The notes under the pieces are model-generated. The model ran no database searches, was not told where the DNA came from, and was given only the letters and a program-made list of their open reading frames with translations. A DNA stretch of 64,000 nucleotides from Agapetus fuscipes (lineage: Eukaryota; Arthropoda; Insecta; Trichoptera; Glossosomatidae), in assembly GCA_951799405.1 (NCBI GenBank), contig OX637343.1, positions 7,378,001 to 7,442,000 on the forward strand, given 5' to 3'. Positions 21,861-34,364 of the stretch are shown one piece after another (within the stretch, counting starts at the first letter, position 1; each line of letters starts with the position of its first letter). The translations under genes and the position numbers were made by a program.

Positions 21861-24225
21861 ATTGTTGCCAAGTGAACCAGGATGGGAGGTCATACAAGTA
21901 TCTCTCATACATTTATTGCGTTTAATAATTTGTGTAAATTTTAAAATCAGTAATTTTTTGTTAAAGAATAAAGAAACTTTAACTCAAGTAACTTACGTAA
22001 ACTAGAAGTAAACATACCGCCGGATAATAATAAAGCAAAGTTTAGTCCGCTTAATACACTTTCAAATAAAATAAAAATAAACCTTGAAGTAATATTGTGC
22101 GCGTCGTCTTTGTTACCTTACACATGTTTTACGTGCCTCTTGCTTTCTAATGCTATTTTATATTTCACCCTATATTAGGACTTGAAATGAAGTTTTCCTC
22201 TTTCCGATTTAATTTTATTTTGAACATTTGAATTTTCTACATCTTGTGATGAGATGATAAATTGTTATTATGTGAAACAGGTTATTGCACTTTGCGCAAT
22301 ATTAAACCTTTGTGAGATATCATATTATGATTGTGAGGTAAATTCACTTTGCCTTAAATTTTAGACTCACTAAGCTCTTGAGGTGTGGAAACACACTAAA
22401 ACAGCGCTTACCACATAAGTTAATTAATATAAGGGTATGTAATTTTGGGGTGGTAGCGGCTCCTTAGATAGGTTGCAAAGCTAAGTAATGTATCTCTGAA
22501 ATTGATGATTTCAGTGTAATAAACTAATGTGAATTAAAACAAAGCAATTTTTATTTTAATCTATTAAAATGAACTTTCACGAAGTTAATGCTGAAAGTCT
22601 AGATAATGTCAAGAAAGCAAATTGTATTGCTTCATCTAAAGTCTGATTATTTGCATGGTATAATTGCCTTTCTTTGGACACGAAGTGATGTCACTGTTGC
22701 TAAGATTTTATGTAAACAAAAAAATGGAAGGGAACTGAGCCATTCGGGTCGGCACATGTGTGAAGAGATTGGGGTGGAAATAATCTAAAAAGTCGTAAAT
22801 TTTGGTTTGTTATTTTAACTATCGTGGGACGTGATAAAAATTCAGTTCACTCAAACGACAAAAAAATTAAAAGGGATTTAAATTATGGATTTTAAGTGCG
22901 TGAAGTGGTCCTTTTTTCGGAACCAATAACTCTGAGGAACGTTAATCTTTCAATTTATTTTTCAAGAAATAAAATTTTATAGTCGTGAAAGAAATAACGC
23001 TTAAAACAAGGGTGGGATTTTTTTTACACAGGACCCTTGGTCTGTTCATTCCCAGGAAATTTGGAGCGGCCCTAAATGTTAATGTGTTATTTTTTTGATT
23101 TTATGCGTCCATGTCGTGTCGGCCATGAGATTTTATGCCGTGACGACTGATTGTTGAACGATCACTTGCGTTGCATAATATCATCCCGACCTTACGAGGG
23201 AACCGGGTTTAAATTTTGTAATTCTTTTAGACACTTAATATTTTATATATTAAGATGTTATCTCAATTAAGTTTCAAATGAGCATTTATTTTACTGGAAT
23301 GGTGTTTTCCATTTCGAAAATTTGCTATTTGGGTTAACTATTTTATCTGTTAAAAGTAACAGTTGTGCTAAAGTTTTGGGGGAATATATTGCCTCATAAC
23401 GGTTGAATAGCGTCTGTTTGACGTACATTTAAATTTAATATTAAATAAAACGCTACCTTGAATGGTTATAAAAAACTAAAACTAGGGTGAATCCTGGTTA
23501 GAGTATATACTTGACATTGTTCCTTGACTTGTGGACAGGTATGAGGCTGACCACCCTTACGGTCGAGGTTGTTTTACTTTGCTGATGTCACTTATGTTTC
23601 GGGGAGTGGCGGTAAAAGTTGCTTTTAACATTTGGGGGTTTGGTTTGTTTGCTGGTGCACGCACGAAGTGTGTTGGAACGGGCAGACGCGCGTCTGGTTG
23701 TGGGCGTGCATTAATTTCGAATCTTCGGTATTGGTACATCTTTGCAACTTGCATTGTAAAGATAGTTGAGTGTCAGGTACATTAAATTTGGGACAATTGG
23801 TTATTGTTTAATTTTAGTTACTTGCCTGCGTTGTTGTATGGCAGAACTAAAATTTTGGTTTCGAATGCGTTTTCAATGATTTACGCACGAACATGGTTTA
23901 ATTTAAAATCTTGGATCCCTGTGTAAGGCATATTCACTAAATAGTCCAAGTGTTTTTTTAATTCTTTGGGTTGAGGGATGAAGCATGACTTCAAGTGGGC
24001 CCGTGATTGGGGGTGGAAACGAAAGGACACATGTGTTACACACATGCGTTATGCGACACCTTATCGGGATTGAGCGCGTATAATTTGAAAAAAAGAAGGG
24101 GCTTGGGGAGAGGAAAAAAAAGATATATGTCGACTTGAACCTGTTGGTTGAACAGTGAACGAGAACCTTGGGAAAAATTTCTCAAAATAACAAGATTGCC
24201 ATTTTTCTAAATTTTTGGGGGAAAT
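21861..24225 (+). other. Internal region of the LTR element, non-coding
   Basis: Begins ATTGTTGCCAAGTGAACC directly after the 5' LTR and ends with the purine tract at 24217-24224. Only short open frames occur, none with retroviral motifs. A strongly diverged tail-A copy lies at 23518-23790. Confidence 0.7.
23518..23790 (+). repeat. Diverged tail-A copy inside the LTR element
   Basis: Starts GTTCCTTGACTTGTGG and keeps GGTATGAGGCTGACCACCC. It is G-richer than other copies, and older than this insertion of the LTR element if it was carried in with it. Confidence 0.6.
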
Positions 24226-27200
24226 TGTAGAGTTCTCTGTTTTTCAACCAATAATTATATCGCTTTGACTTTGAGATCTTGGGGAAGAGAGGAAGTATCT
24301 CAAGGGGAGGGGAGGGATGAGATGCACCCCTGACGTTGCAAGGGATGGGGGAGTCTGATTTCGGCCGGAGATCGATACGGATGTGTTTTGATTCTCTAAA
24401 CACTAAAAATAATTACATTTTTGATTTTCTAATTTTTGAATAAACTCGGGAGTTGGATCTTGCGCGGCGATCGATACGGATGTGTTTTGATTCTCTAAAC
24501 ACTAAAAATAATTAATTTAATTTCCTAATTTTTTAATAAACTCGGGACTTCGATCTTGAACTGCGGTCGATACAGATGTGTTTTTCGTTTTCTAAACACT
24601 AAAAATAATTAATTTCATTTTCTAATTTTAATAAACAAGGGGACTTCGATCTGGTACTGCGGTCGATACAGATGTGTTTTTCGTTTTCTAAACACTAAAA
24701 ATAATTAATTCATTTCCTAATTAGAATAAACTCGGGAGTTGGATCTTGCACGGCGATCGATACGGATGTGTTTTGATTCTATAAACACTAAAAATAATTA
24801 ATTTCATTTTCTAATTTTTAATAAACTCGGGACTCGGATTTTGACTGGCGATCGATACGGATGTTTTTTTCGTTTTCTTAACACTAAAAAAATAATTAAT
24901 TTCATTCCTCTAAATTCAAATAATAAGTTTTCAATTAAAGGAATATTAATCAGAACATTTTAAAAACGTATCTTTGAACTTCAAACTTAAATAATAACTT
25001 TTATAAATATTAAGCGCGGAAATTCTATTGATTTAATTTGGCATTATTATTGTGAAGTGAAAAGTGCAGTGGTTATATTTCTTATTGGGATCCGGCCTTT
25101 CATTATTTAAAATTAAAATTAACTATTTACGTATAATACAGAGTTGTTCCTGAGCTGTTTTCCTGGGCTGAGTTTTCTTTGATTAAACTAACAGATTAAC
25201 TAAAAATCCACTAAACTAAAACTAAATTTCATTGAACATATTACTTTATTTCATTTTTATGTTGGTGTTTTCTTTCAGAGTTTCTCATCGCTGTGTACTT
25301 GGTTATAAATATTTACTTTCAGGGATTCATCGACTTACCTGTGCGGGGGAAAGATTTTCCTACTTATTTTCTTATCGATGCATAATTGTTAATTATAAGT
25401 TTATTTCAGAGATTCATTGACTTAACTAAGCGGAGGGAGGTTTTCTTCTTATCTTCGACAAAGTAGTTATTTACTGTCGCTGTCATTTATGTACTAACGC
25501 TACACACACACACCACTATTGACATTTTGAATTAAATTAGATTCTCTCTCTTGCCGGAATTCTGCAATGTTATATTGAATTAAGAAATGTTTGGTTCGCT
25601 TGCATTCGAGATATACTGATTCCTGAAGTCAGCCGTTCCCAATGTCGTTTCCTTACCGAATGGTCCTTCCTAAAATTTCCCTTGTTGTGGAAAACGGTTG
25701 AACGAGTTTGTCCGGTGGGTAGTGTATCGCATAGGTTTGCAAGATGATGGGACCTTTTGTCGTAGTTTATAAATGTGGGTCTGGTGTTGAACGTTCCACA
25801 GTCACGGGAAGACCCTAGTTTCAGGAAAATTCCTGAAAACCTATAACATTCAATGCAGAATTACCTAATCACTCTTACACATTACGGAATGCTGCTCTCC
25901 TTGAGGTGGTGAGAATGAAAGAATGATTATGAAGGATTTGCATGTTGCATGAATTACCTATAAGTAAGGCCTGAAAGTAATCCATCTGAAGGTGAAAATG
26001 TATTCCAAACACACCATTACACATCCATCACACTAGGGGTTGGCCAAGCTAATAAAATACAAATTTCATAAATAAATTATAAACAAACAAACTGCAGTAT
26101 GTGCTGAAGCCGAAATGCCTGCATTCTCATATCGAGATACACAAAAAAAATAACGCAGATGTACTTAATGCAGTTGAATTTGAAAACCGCTGAGTGACCT
26201 TGGTCATAATATGTTCCCGATCACAACAAAGTTCCTGAAAATTGGCAGCCGGCCTCTGGCCAAATACAACCGGATATGTTCCTGACCTTCTGATCGCAAC
26301 GAGAGTTCCTGAAATGATCTGGGCTCACTCAGCTGGATTAATGTTCCATGATCTCTGATCATATATACTTGGAGTTTGCTTGGAGCCAACATTATTGCAG
26401 TAACTCGTAGCTGAACACACACAATCCAGACTAACCTTCCTGTCCCGTGGTTTTTTGCAGCAAAAGATTACCATACGGAGAAGTTGGGTAGAGTACAAGG
26501 GGAATTGGAGGAGGTACTCAAAAGGCCGTTGGGGCCATTTGCCATGATTAATTAGAGTCACTTAATCGACGAGGGTGTCGAAATCTTAGATTCACGCCGC
26601 GTGTATCCGAATCCTTTCCTTGAAATAACTAATAAAGGTCCATTTTGCAGTGCCTTTCAGATGACCGGTGGTCATAGAAAGATGCTGTAAAAGCCATGGA
26701 CCTATTAACTTACAGGTGGACGCGCAAAGGTAAGAATTACAACAAAGAAGAGATCGCCTTGCATGTAATTACTTTCACTAACAAACTAAAACCTAACTGC
26801 CTTTCATCTCGCAATTTTTATGTCATTTATGTTTTTATCTGAAAATAATTTCGACTACCTTATATTCCAATTAATTAAACTCGCACACATTAAGACCGTT
26901 CCGTAATTAATAACGCTTAAATCTCGTCGCCTTAAAAATAATTGTAGTTCATACTACCTCATCTTTGATCGCGTAAACGCAAAATCAATACTCGTTATAA
27001 TCTTATAAAAGGTAGAAATGTATGAGGGGTACACCTCCCAAAAAGTACTTGGGTTTGCCACTAAAGTAGATTTTGAAACGATAAAACAAAAAAATTACAC
27101 AACGTTTCGTTTCATAATCTTCCACACGACGAGGAGTCCTAACCTTAGCTAGACGATCACATAATAATTGGCCAAAAATAATTACTACCTCGGTAGGGGT

Positions 27201-27450
27201 AGATTGCTCTTCCAGCAACTGAAACTGAAGAGTGGAAAAGAATCGAAGCAGCCTAGTGCTATTCCTTCAAAGAAGGTTTGTTGCACTTGAATCCTGGTGA
27301 CTCCAGGGTATTCTCCTGCACATTCGATCGCTCCACTAGTAACTTCGGAGGAAAATCCCTCTGTTCGCGCTTTCTCTTTCGCGCTCTCTCTCTTGCGACT
27401 CTTCGTCTGTTCCTCCGTCCCCTTCTTCGCCAGGGGGGGGAAACATTACA
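24226..27450 (+). repeat. 3' LTR
   Basis: 3,225 bp, displaced by exactly 5,590 bp from the 5' LTR; the six ~96-bp units recur at 24360-24920. No base differences were seen in the stretches compared by eye, which suggests a recent insertion or conversion between LTRs. Confidence 0.85.
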
Positions 27451-27571
27451 GTGGTCACTGGTCAGTCTCATTCCAACCAATAAGTCAAGGAAATTGAAAC
27501 AATATATTAAAATTCAGTATTGATTTTAATAAGTTCATAATGTGTATTAAAATTCGTATAATATTTTTTTT

Positions 27572-27770
27572 CCTTTGCTTATAGGTTGGTATGAGGCTGA
27601 CCACCTATGCTGTAAAAATTAGTTCATTTTTTCAACGCCATTCCTGTTAGATGTAAGGTCGGCAAGATTTGAATTTCGGGTCTTATTTTTTACATACTCA
27701 TTTGTAAAGGCGATGCTTTTGGGCGTGCATTAAATATCAATCTTAAATATATCAATTTAATATTTTCCCT
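27572..27770 (+). repeat. Tail-A copy
   Basis: Plus-strand copy beginning TTCCTTTGCTTATAGGTTGG; the end after 27740 is decayed. Confidence 0.65.
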
Positions 27771-27839
27771 GATAAATAAATAAATCAAATAAATATTTTC
27801 TTACAGCTTACGATAGGTATAGATTATAGACACAGTCCG

Positions 27840-28060
27840 GTATATGGATTAGTTGGTAGAACGCTTGTGTTCAAAGACAGAGGGCTAAGGTTGGATCTCC
27901 ACCAAGGGTAATACAAAATGATTATACACTTTTTTTATTTCAAATTTAAAAATCATAGGATGGCCCTCTTACCTGTGAAAATAAATATGAAGGTTATACG
28001 TACTATTCCCTCAGCGCTAACGCAGCAAGGAGTTTTTTTTTTCTATATGTGCAGTTTAAT
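27840..28060 (+). repeat. T1 tRNA-SINE, diverged
   Basis: GGATTAGTTGGTAGAACGC (A-box region) and GTTGGATCTCCACC (decayed B box), then a T1 middle with CCTCTTACCTGTGAAAATAAA. Confidence 0.5.
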
Positions 28061-28139
28061 TGCATTTCGTTTACAACTCAAGAACCTCGAAAAAGCAGCT
28101 GATGACAGTAACTTCATCTAGCGTGGTTGAAATAAAAAG

Positions 28140-28300
28140 GAATAAAGAGGAAGGCAAAAACTGCTAGTATGTTTCAAAGAGCACTAAAGACGCATCTAAA
28201 AAAAAATCTTATCCGTGATTTGAGAGGGCCCTTGAGGTGTGACACACACAATAACGGAGCTCTTTCATTATATGTACCTTCTAAATAAATTATCCTTGTA
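28140..28300 (+). pseudogene. LINE C-terminal scrap
   Basis: The plus strand encodes only ALKTHLKKN and a stop near 28220, equivalent to the end of the frame at 5456-5710, followed by the same GTGTGACACACACAATAACG segment. Confidence 0.45.
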
Positions 28301-28304
28301 TATT

Positions 28305-28475
28305 TATATAACGATGGTTCAAGTTCCGTCGGGCCTCTTGACCATAACATTGACCCTGGTTCAACAGATTTGCTAATTAATAATTCGGTAACGATAACAC
28401 CCGCTTCAGGCTTTGCAAAAATAGTTTTGTGAGTTGAATTCCTCTTCACGAATTTATTTTTATTTTAGGAAGTGT
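28305..28475 (+). repeat. T3 SINE 3' part
   Basis: Shares TTGACCCTGGTTCAACAGAT and the TTCACGAATTTATTTT end with the copy at 54396-54655, where a tRNA-like head is still present. Confidence 0.55.
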
Positions 28476-28479
28476 ATAT

Positions 28480-29460
28480 ATACATTATACATACATACAT
28501 AGTAGGCCAGAGCTGGCTGTCATGAGTCATTGGGCACATTGCTAGTTATCGAACGCTGTTTTCATCTGACTGACTCTGCCATGTCACTCGGAAACTGCAT
28601 TTTTACTATCGAGCTGTAATATTGGTGGAGACGAAAACAACTTACGGCATTATAATGTTATGTAAATATGAAATATAAATATTTAAAATAAGTGTGTATT
28701 AGTTATAGGAATTCTGTATTGTATTGTGTGGGTAGGAATCATTGAATAAAATACGTGAAGCATCGAGAAATAATAATTACTATGCCTTTCTGGAACTGTC
28801 TAGCAAATATAGGTCTAGATTGTACTGTTTTAAAGAGTATAAGAAGGGTGCGAGTGGCTTGCAGGGCGAGTAGTATCATACGAGATTTACAAACACATAG
28901 AACTAACTTGATCAGTGAACAGAAACCAAGTGGAATAGTCGAGAAAGCTTTGTGAAAATAAATTATTTAAAAGTGTAAAATAAACAACTGTATAAGAAGA
29001 CCTGTGTATTTTAATTTGAAAGACTTTTGAACCCTAATTTCGTAACAATAACATACTGCTACGAACATTAGAATTCGTGGGGTTTGCTTGTGTGTGTGTC
29101 CGCCTCTAGTTTAATGATTAAATAGATGCCAGTAGACTGGTCTGGTACAATCTACTATAGAATAATCTAGAACAAGCATGAATGGTCCCTTTCGTACCTA
29201 TATAATGTGAGCCGCAATGATGACACTCGGATTTTCATTTTTCTCTTTCTAATAAACTGAGAATTGTGTTGGGGTAGGTTGATAAGGATATAGTGTCTAC
29301 TTGCGTGAAATAGTTTCGACTCCACTGCATTTTAAGTCAATGATTTTTAACCTCGGCGCGATGACGTAGCGATGCCGTCATCATGGTTGCCTATTTAACT
29401 GGAATGCGCAATTATCGTGCACAATGTGTCATACTTTATTTCGACAAGTAGGTATCTACG
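28480..29460. other. No gene; LTR-like repeat fragments
   Basis: 28480-29050 holds nothing recognised. 29053-29190 (CTACGAACATTAG, TGTGTGTGTCCGCCT, TAGAATAATCTAGAACA) matches 35071-35220 in order. 29210-29460 matches 5880-6170 and the start of the segment near 5440 (TACTTTATTTCGACA). Confidence 0.35.
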
Positions 29461-29464
29461 TGTT

Positions 29465-29640
29465 TCTTTACTAATAGGATGGTATGAGACTGACCACTCA
29501 TGCTGTAAAAACTTGGTTCACTTTCTAAAATGCCACCCCCGTTTCAGGGAATTGCGGATAATGTTGCAGGGTTTCTTTTTCATGTGAGAATTGGGTCATT
29601 ATTGGGTCATGTAAAGATCATAATAATAATAATAGAGCAA
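29465..29640 (+). repeat. Tail-A copy, partial
   Basis: Plus-strand copy from TTACTAATAGGATGGTATG through GGGAATTGCGG; the 3' third is lost. A cytosine run lies downstream at about 29841-29854. Confidence 0.6.
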
Positions 29641-29644
29641 CTCA

Positions 29645-30220
29645 TTTCAAAGCGCAAACACTCCGGTTAAAGTCACGTTTTTTGTTTGCGAATTTTTCAC
29701 AACTTTTTTTCCGCCAACTTTCAGTGTAACTTTGTCTTCCCCCTCGAGTGCCAACCTTTCACTTCGTCCTCCCATCCTTGAATATAAATTGACGTATTTT
29801 TTCTCACAGAGTCAAAAATAAAAATGTAAGCACCCTCCAGCCCCCCCCCCCCCCTCGGGAGAAAAGATGGACAGTACCCCGTGTATACAACAACCGTCGA
29901 TCTCGTATATCGGAATTGTATGAAATATTTGCAGGCACTTCTAGTGAGTGATTTAATTTTCATACAGTTTTTGGATTTCCTTAATCGAGGGGAGTTTAAA
30001 CATTATTTTATACTAAGGGTAGGTACAGTACATATATACATACTAAATACTAGATCCATGTTTAAATACACGATTATATAGCTGAGATTTTAACTTTAAA
30101 TATGATGAAGTATCGTTGAACTACAACGTAGGGATTCCGAAACAAAAAATGCCGTGTTGAAGCTGAATAAAATATGAAAAGACTAGGGTGTGAGTAACAG
30201 CACCAAAATAAAGTTTTCTA
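29645..30220. other. No gene seen
   Basis: AT-rich, with a homopolymer C run at 29841-29854 flanked by purine-rich sequence. Nothing recognised. Confidence 0.4.
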
Positions 30221-30224
30221 GGAG

Positions 30225-30690
30225 TCTGGTCCACTCTATTCTTCTCTATGCTGCTGAGATATGGACCATAAAAGCAGCAGAAAGGAGGAAAATTGACGGT
30301 TTCGAAATGTGGTGCTGGAGACGTATGCTCCGAATCCCATAGACAGCTAAATGTACCAATGAGTCCATTCGTCGGGAGCTACGTTTGGATGTTATGACTC
30401 TGGCCAATATATGCACACGCCGTATTCTTCAGTTCTTTGGGCATGTTGTCCGTGGTAATGAAGATAGCCTGGAATGACTGGTTGTAATCGGTGGCTTGAG
30501 GGGAAAAGAGGAAGAGAAAGATCCTCCGCACGATGGATCAATCAAGTGAAAACAGCAGCAGGCCCCTTGGTGGTTGGAGCGCTGCGGGCAGCGCAGTTAA
30601 TAGAGAACTGGTCAAGAGTGGTTGCTTCCAAACGGGTCACAACCCTCAGTAATCAGGAACAAGATTAAGAAGAAGAAGAAGAAAAAAAAT
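30225..30690 (+). pseudogene. RTE-C (BovB-like) LINE C-terminal fragment
   Basis: Plus-strand reading with one in-frame stop near 30340 and a second near 30475 gives ILLYAAEIWTIKAAERRK, FEMWCWRRMLRIP, RRILQFFGHVVRGNED and GKRGRGRSSARWINQVKTAA. This is the C-terminal region of BovB/RTE reverse transcriptases. The end, AAGAAGAAGAAGAA at 30668-30683, is a trinucleotide tail as RTE elements often have. No catalytic YADD box is present; a 5'-truncated dead copy. Confidence 0.75.
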
Positions 30691-30709
30691 AACGACAACC
30701 TTTGTCTAT

Positions 30710-30785
30710 AATCTAGGTTGTAAAGATAGTATTTACTATGATATACAAATTTAATGCACGTATCTGTTACTTACAATACCTGCAC
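30710..30785 (-). repeat. Tail-A 3' scrap
   Basis: Minus-strand TATAATCTAGGTTGTAAAG to AATTTAATGCACG only. Confidence 0.5.
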
Positions 30786-30789
30786 GAAA

Positions 30790-31322
30790 AAACCCACCCA
30801 CGTTTATTCTCAAAGAAGCTATTTTTAATTTATATGTCGAGGTGGGAACATTTTTTAATATGGAACTTTTTCCTCGGCGAGAAAACCCATAACAAAATAA
30901 TTGTATGCCTTTTCCCTAGCAACCCGGCCTTTCTATTCCAATTTACGATCGGACATCATTTTCAATATTTATTTCATTCCGTAAAAGCACAAATTTTAGG
31001 AAACACCTTTTCTCAGAACCTTATCTAAGTCAACTAATATGAGGAATCATAATGTGTACTTCCAAAATAATATTTTAAAGGAAAGACGAAGAAGGTGGTA
31101 TTTTTTTTGGTAAGAAGATGTCAGCTCTATTATTCTAACTGTATATATCAACACTAAACTTGTCTTTATGTTCTCTCTTACCGAGAGTCAGAGTCGCCGC
31201 AAAAATATCTCGAAATTATTCAAATCAGATGTAATATTGCTAAAATATTATCCTTTCATGTTTTCTTAATTTCCTTAAGATGCAAATTTTTGCGGGAAAG
31301 TTGGAGGAAAGTGTATTTTCGG
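30790..31322. other. No gene seen
   Basis: Unrecognised AT-rich sequence that leads into the satellite. Confidence 0.4.
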
Positions 31323-31330
31323 ATTTTCCC

Positions 31331-32520
31331 AAAAACACTTTGAGCGTGGTCGGGGTCGGCACATTCATGACTTACTAATATTAAAAACACTCTGAGCGTG
31401 GGCAGGGTCGGCACATTCATGACTTACTAATATTAAAAACACTCTGAGCGTGGGCAGGGTCGGCACATTCATGACTTACTAATATTAAAACACTTTAAGC
31501 GTGGTCGGAGTCGCCACATTCATGACTTACTAATATTAAAAACACTCTGAGCGTGGGCAGGGTCGGCACATTCATGACTTACTAATATTAAAAACACTCT
31601 GAGCGTGGTCGGGGTCGCCACATTCATGACTTACTAATATTAAAAACACTCTGAGCGTGGGCAGGGTCGGCACATTCATGACTTACTAGTATTAAAAACA
31701 CTTTGAGCGTGGTCGGAGTTGCCACATTCATGACTTACTAATATTAAAAACACTCTGCGTGGGCGGGGTCGGCACATTCATGACTTACTAATATTAAAAA
31801 CACTTTGAGCGTGGTCGGAGTCGCCACATTCATGACTTACTAATATTAAAAACACTCTGAGCGTGGGCAGGGTCGGCACATTCATGACTTATTAATATTA
31901 AAAACACTCTGAGCGTGGCCAGGGTCGGCACATTCATGACTTACTAATATTAAAAACACTCTGAGCGTGGCCAGGGTCGGCACATTCATGACTTACTAAT
32001 ATTAAAAACACTCTGAGCGTGGCCAGGGTCGGCACATTCATGACTTACTAATATTAAAAACACTCTGAGCGTGGGCAGGGTCGGCACATTCATGACTTAC
32101 TAATATTAAAAACACTCTGAGCGTGGGCAGGGTCGGCACATTCATGACTTACTAATATTAAAAACACTCTGAGCGTGGGCAGGGTCGCCACATTCATGAC
32201 TTACTAATATTAAAAACACTCTGAGCGTGGGCAGGGTCGGCACATTCATGACTTACTAATATTAAAAACACTCTGAGCGTGGGCAGGGTCGGCACAGTCA
32301 TGGCTTACTAATATGAAAAACACTCTGAGCGTGGGTAGGGTCGACACATTCATGACTTACTAATATCAAAAACACTCTGAGCGTGGGCGGGGTCGACACA
32401 TTCATGACTTACTAATATTAAAAACACTCTGCGTGGGTGGTGTCGACACATTCATGACTTACTAATATCAAAATCACTCTGAGCTTGGGCGGGGTCAACA
32501 CATTCATGACTTATTAATAT
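31331..32520 (+). repeat. 52-bp satellite, block 1
   Basis: About 23 units with consensus features AAAAACACTCTGAGCGTGGG, CAGGGTCGGCACATTCATGA and CTTACTAATATT (52 bp). Variants alternate between TTTGAGCGTGGTCGGAGTCG and CTGAGCGTGGGCAGGGTCGG types, and a short type lacks GAG. A higher-order pattern is possible. Confidence 0.9.
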
Positions 32521-33185
32521 TTACTGCCCAGGGAGGCGAACAAGCTGGAGGTTGATATTTTCTCCACGGGATTCTACACATTTAAAAAAAAAAAAAATAG
32601 TATGTAGGTATCCGCATTTTGTCGGTCTCTCATCATCCATTCTTTCCACAGGCCCAAGCCATCTCAACACATTTTTTTTTTTTTGTACCTTTAGTTTCAC
32701 ATCTTCTTTCTTTCTTTGCACAACACATTGTAAATTGTATGTTGTATTGCATTGTATGAAATTTTTTTATAAAAAAATCCTTGAAATTTTAAATGATCTT
32801 TTGTTTATTCTATTAATTTTAGCAAATTTTACACCTGATTTAGTATATTATGTTTGTGACAACCCTGATCAAATAATGAAGATTTGTTGTTATTACAACA
32901 ATTTTTGTATACAACAATTGCTTACACTGGTTTATGGTTTTTGCATTATTATTTTTAAAGTTTATTGTTATTATTTTTAAATTGTTAGTTCTATTGCTTT
33001 ATAACCATCGTATATTTACATCTTTGTATATTATTTATGTGTCATTTATTTGTGTTATATTTTAAGATATTAGTTTTATACCTATAGATACAGTACCTAC
33101 TTATGTACCTACATATTTATATTTATCGCAATGTTGTAAAAGGCTATATAGCCGTTTATTCTTCTTAAATAAAAATAAATTTAAA
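32521..33185. mobile_element. Retroelement pieces inserted in the satellite
   Basis: The first part (minus strand, 32720-32600) encodes an RTE-B scrap: KEDVKLKVQKKKNVLRW, then VERMDDERPTK. The second part (32735-33185, plus strand) is a non-coding 3' region with GGCTATATAGCC that ends CTTAAATAAAAATAAA, a LINE-like A-rich tail abutting the satellite. The insertion therefore looks composite. Confidence 0.55.
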
Positions 33186-33327
33186 ACACTCTGCGTGGGT
33201 GGGGTCGACACATTCATGACTTACTAATATTAAAAACACTCTGAGCGTGGGCGGGGTCGACACATTCATGACTTACTAATATCAAAAACACTCTGAGCGT
33301 GGACGGAGTCGACACATTCATGACTTA
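33186..33327 (+). repeat. 52-bp satellite, block 2
   Basis: About three units of the GTCGACACATTC variant, between the two insertions. Confidence 0.85.
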
Positions 33328-34364
33328 GGGGAACACCGGGCAAGACGGGGTGGCGGGCAAGACGGGTCATCAGGCCTATCAGGTGATTTAAATTGACCAA
33401 TCACGTTCGCTCTGCCATTTCGCTACTGCCCGCCATGACAGTTCTTAATCACACGAGTACAAACACGGCGGCAAGTCATTTGTTGTAGCTATCGTCAATA
33501 ATTAGATTTCGTTTGTTGGCATTAAAATTTCTTATAAATACGTTTGGCAGTGCATGAAACTTGTATTTGGGGAATTTCAAGCGGCATCGTGGTAAATCCT
33601 ATCAACAGTATACACTGCAGTAACAGGTAATAACTTGTTTTATTATGAAATATTAATTGTATATTTTTGTTAGGGTTATTTATTTTAAAACCCATTAGGG
33701 CCACCCCATCTTACCCGACCTATCGGGCATGATGGGGTGATATGTCATTTTCTACATTTTATTTTTTTACTCATAATTCTATGGTTCTATGTTCCTGATT
33801 TAAATTTAATATGTAAGACTGATAACTACAATACTGATTAAGAATAAAAATTATTATAAAACCATGAACCCTTATGATTTTTGGAGATTTAAACCTTAAC
33901 TACCCCATCTTGCCCGGTGGCGTCTTTCCATTCTACCCCCCCTTTCGACAGACGACACACACGAAAAATGTTTCTTACACTTTATGGCCTTTGTAAAGAA
34001 GTGACATTCATGGAAAAAATCACGCGTGTTTATTGATTTTTTATCTAAATTTTAAAGTTAAAATATTTTATAAAACTTAAAAAATGACGCTACAAAAAAA
34101 TATTTAAAAAAACACGTTTTTGTTCACATTTTTTTCTTATAATTTTGTTGTTTAATATTTTGGACATATTTTTTTTCTTCATAATTATAGAATGATACAA
34201 TGTCTAGAGAGTGTTTGAAAAATATTTTAGGTAATGCGAACAGTTTTCGAGATAATATGAAAAAACTGAAACATGATAATTAATTAAATGTGCGCGGCAG
34301 TACTTCAGCGTGAATTGTCGCCGAACGCATGTTAAGAATGGAAAGACGCTGCCCGGTGTTCCCC
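33328..34364. mobile_element. TA-flanked DNA transposon, non-autonomous
   Basis: 1,037 bp with perfect 15-bp inverted ends GGGGAACACCGGGCA and TA on both sides (33326-33327, 34365-34366), sitting cleanly inside a satellite unit whose GACTTACTAAT is restored when the element is removed. Internal motifs such as CGGGCAAGACGGGG (33338-33351 and again from 33353) and CCCCATCTTGCCCGG (33903-33917) recur near the ends. No transposase frame. TA target use suggests Tc1/mariner-type mobilisation; the family is not recognised. Confidence 0.8.

Larger units (their letters stand above)
18636..27450 (+). mobile_element. Non-autonomous LTR retrotransposon with 3.2-kb LTRs
   Basis: An 8,815-bp element: 5' LTR 18636-21860, internal region 21861-24225, 3' LTR 24226-27450. 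The LTRs begin TGTAGAG and end ATTACA (TG...CA) and I saw no difference between them in the parts compared. GTGG at 18632-18635 and 27451-27454 is a 4-bp target duplication. A purine run GGGGGAAA at 24217-24224 abuts the 3' LTR, the expected polypurine tract, which sets the plus orientation. No gag, protease, reverse transcriptase, RNase H or integrase frame exists in the 2,365-bp interior, so mobility would need proteins from elsewhere. Superfamily cannot be assigned; a 4-bp duplication is compatible with Ty3/gypsy or BEL. I could not identify a primer-binding site with confidence. Confidence 0.85.

Noticed and set aside
21669..22005. Arginine-rich or serine-rich small proteins on both strands at the 5' LTR end
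   Set aside because: Overlapping frames in a biased-composition LTR end that is not conserved beyond the LTR boundary; no start context or family.
18636..27450. Segmental duplication of a 3.2-kb host region
   Set aside because: TG...CA ends, matching 4-bp flanks, a polypurine tract and interruption of a tail-A copy fit an LTR retrotransposon better.
32552..32980. 142-residue hydrophobic open frame
   Set aside because: It runs from a reverse-strand RTE-B scrap into the AT-rich 3' region of another retroelement; composition is that of A/T-rich non-coding DNA.
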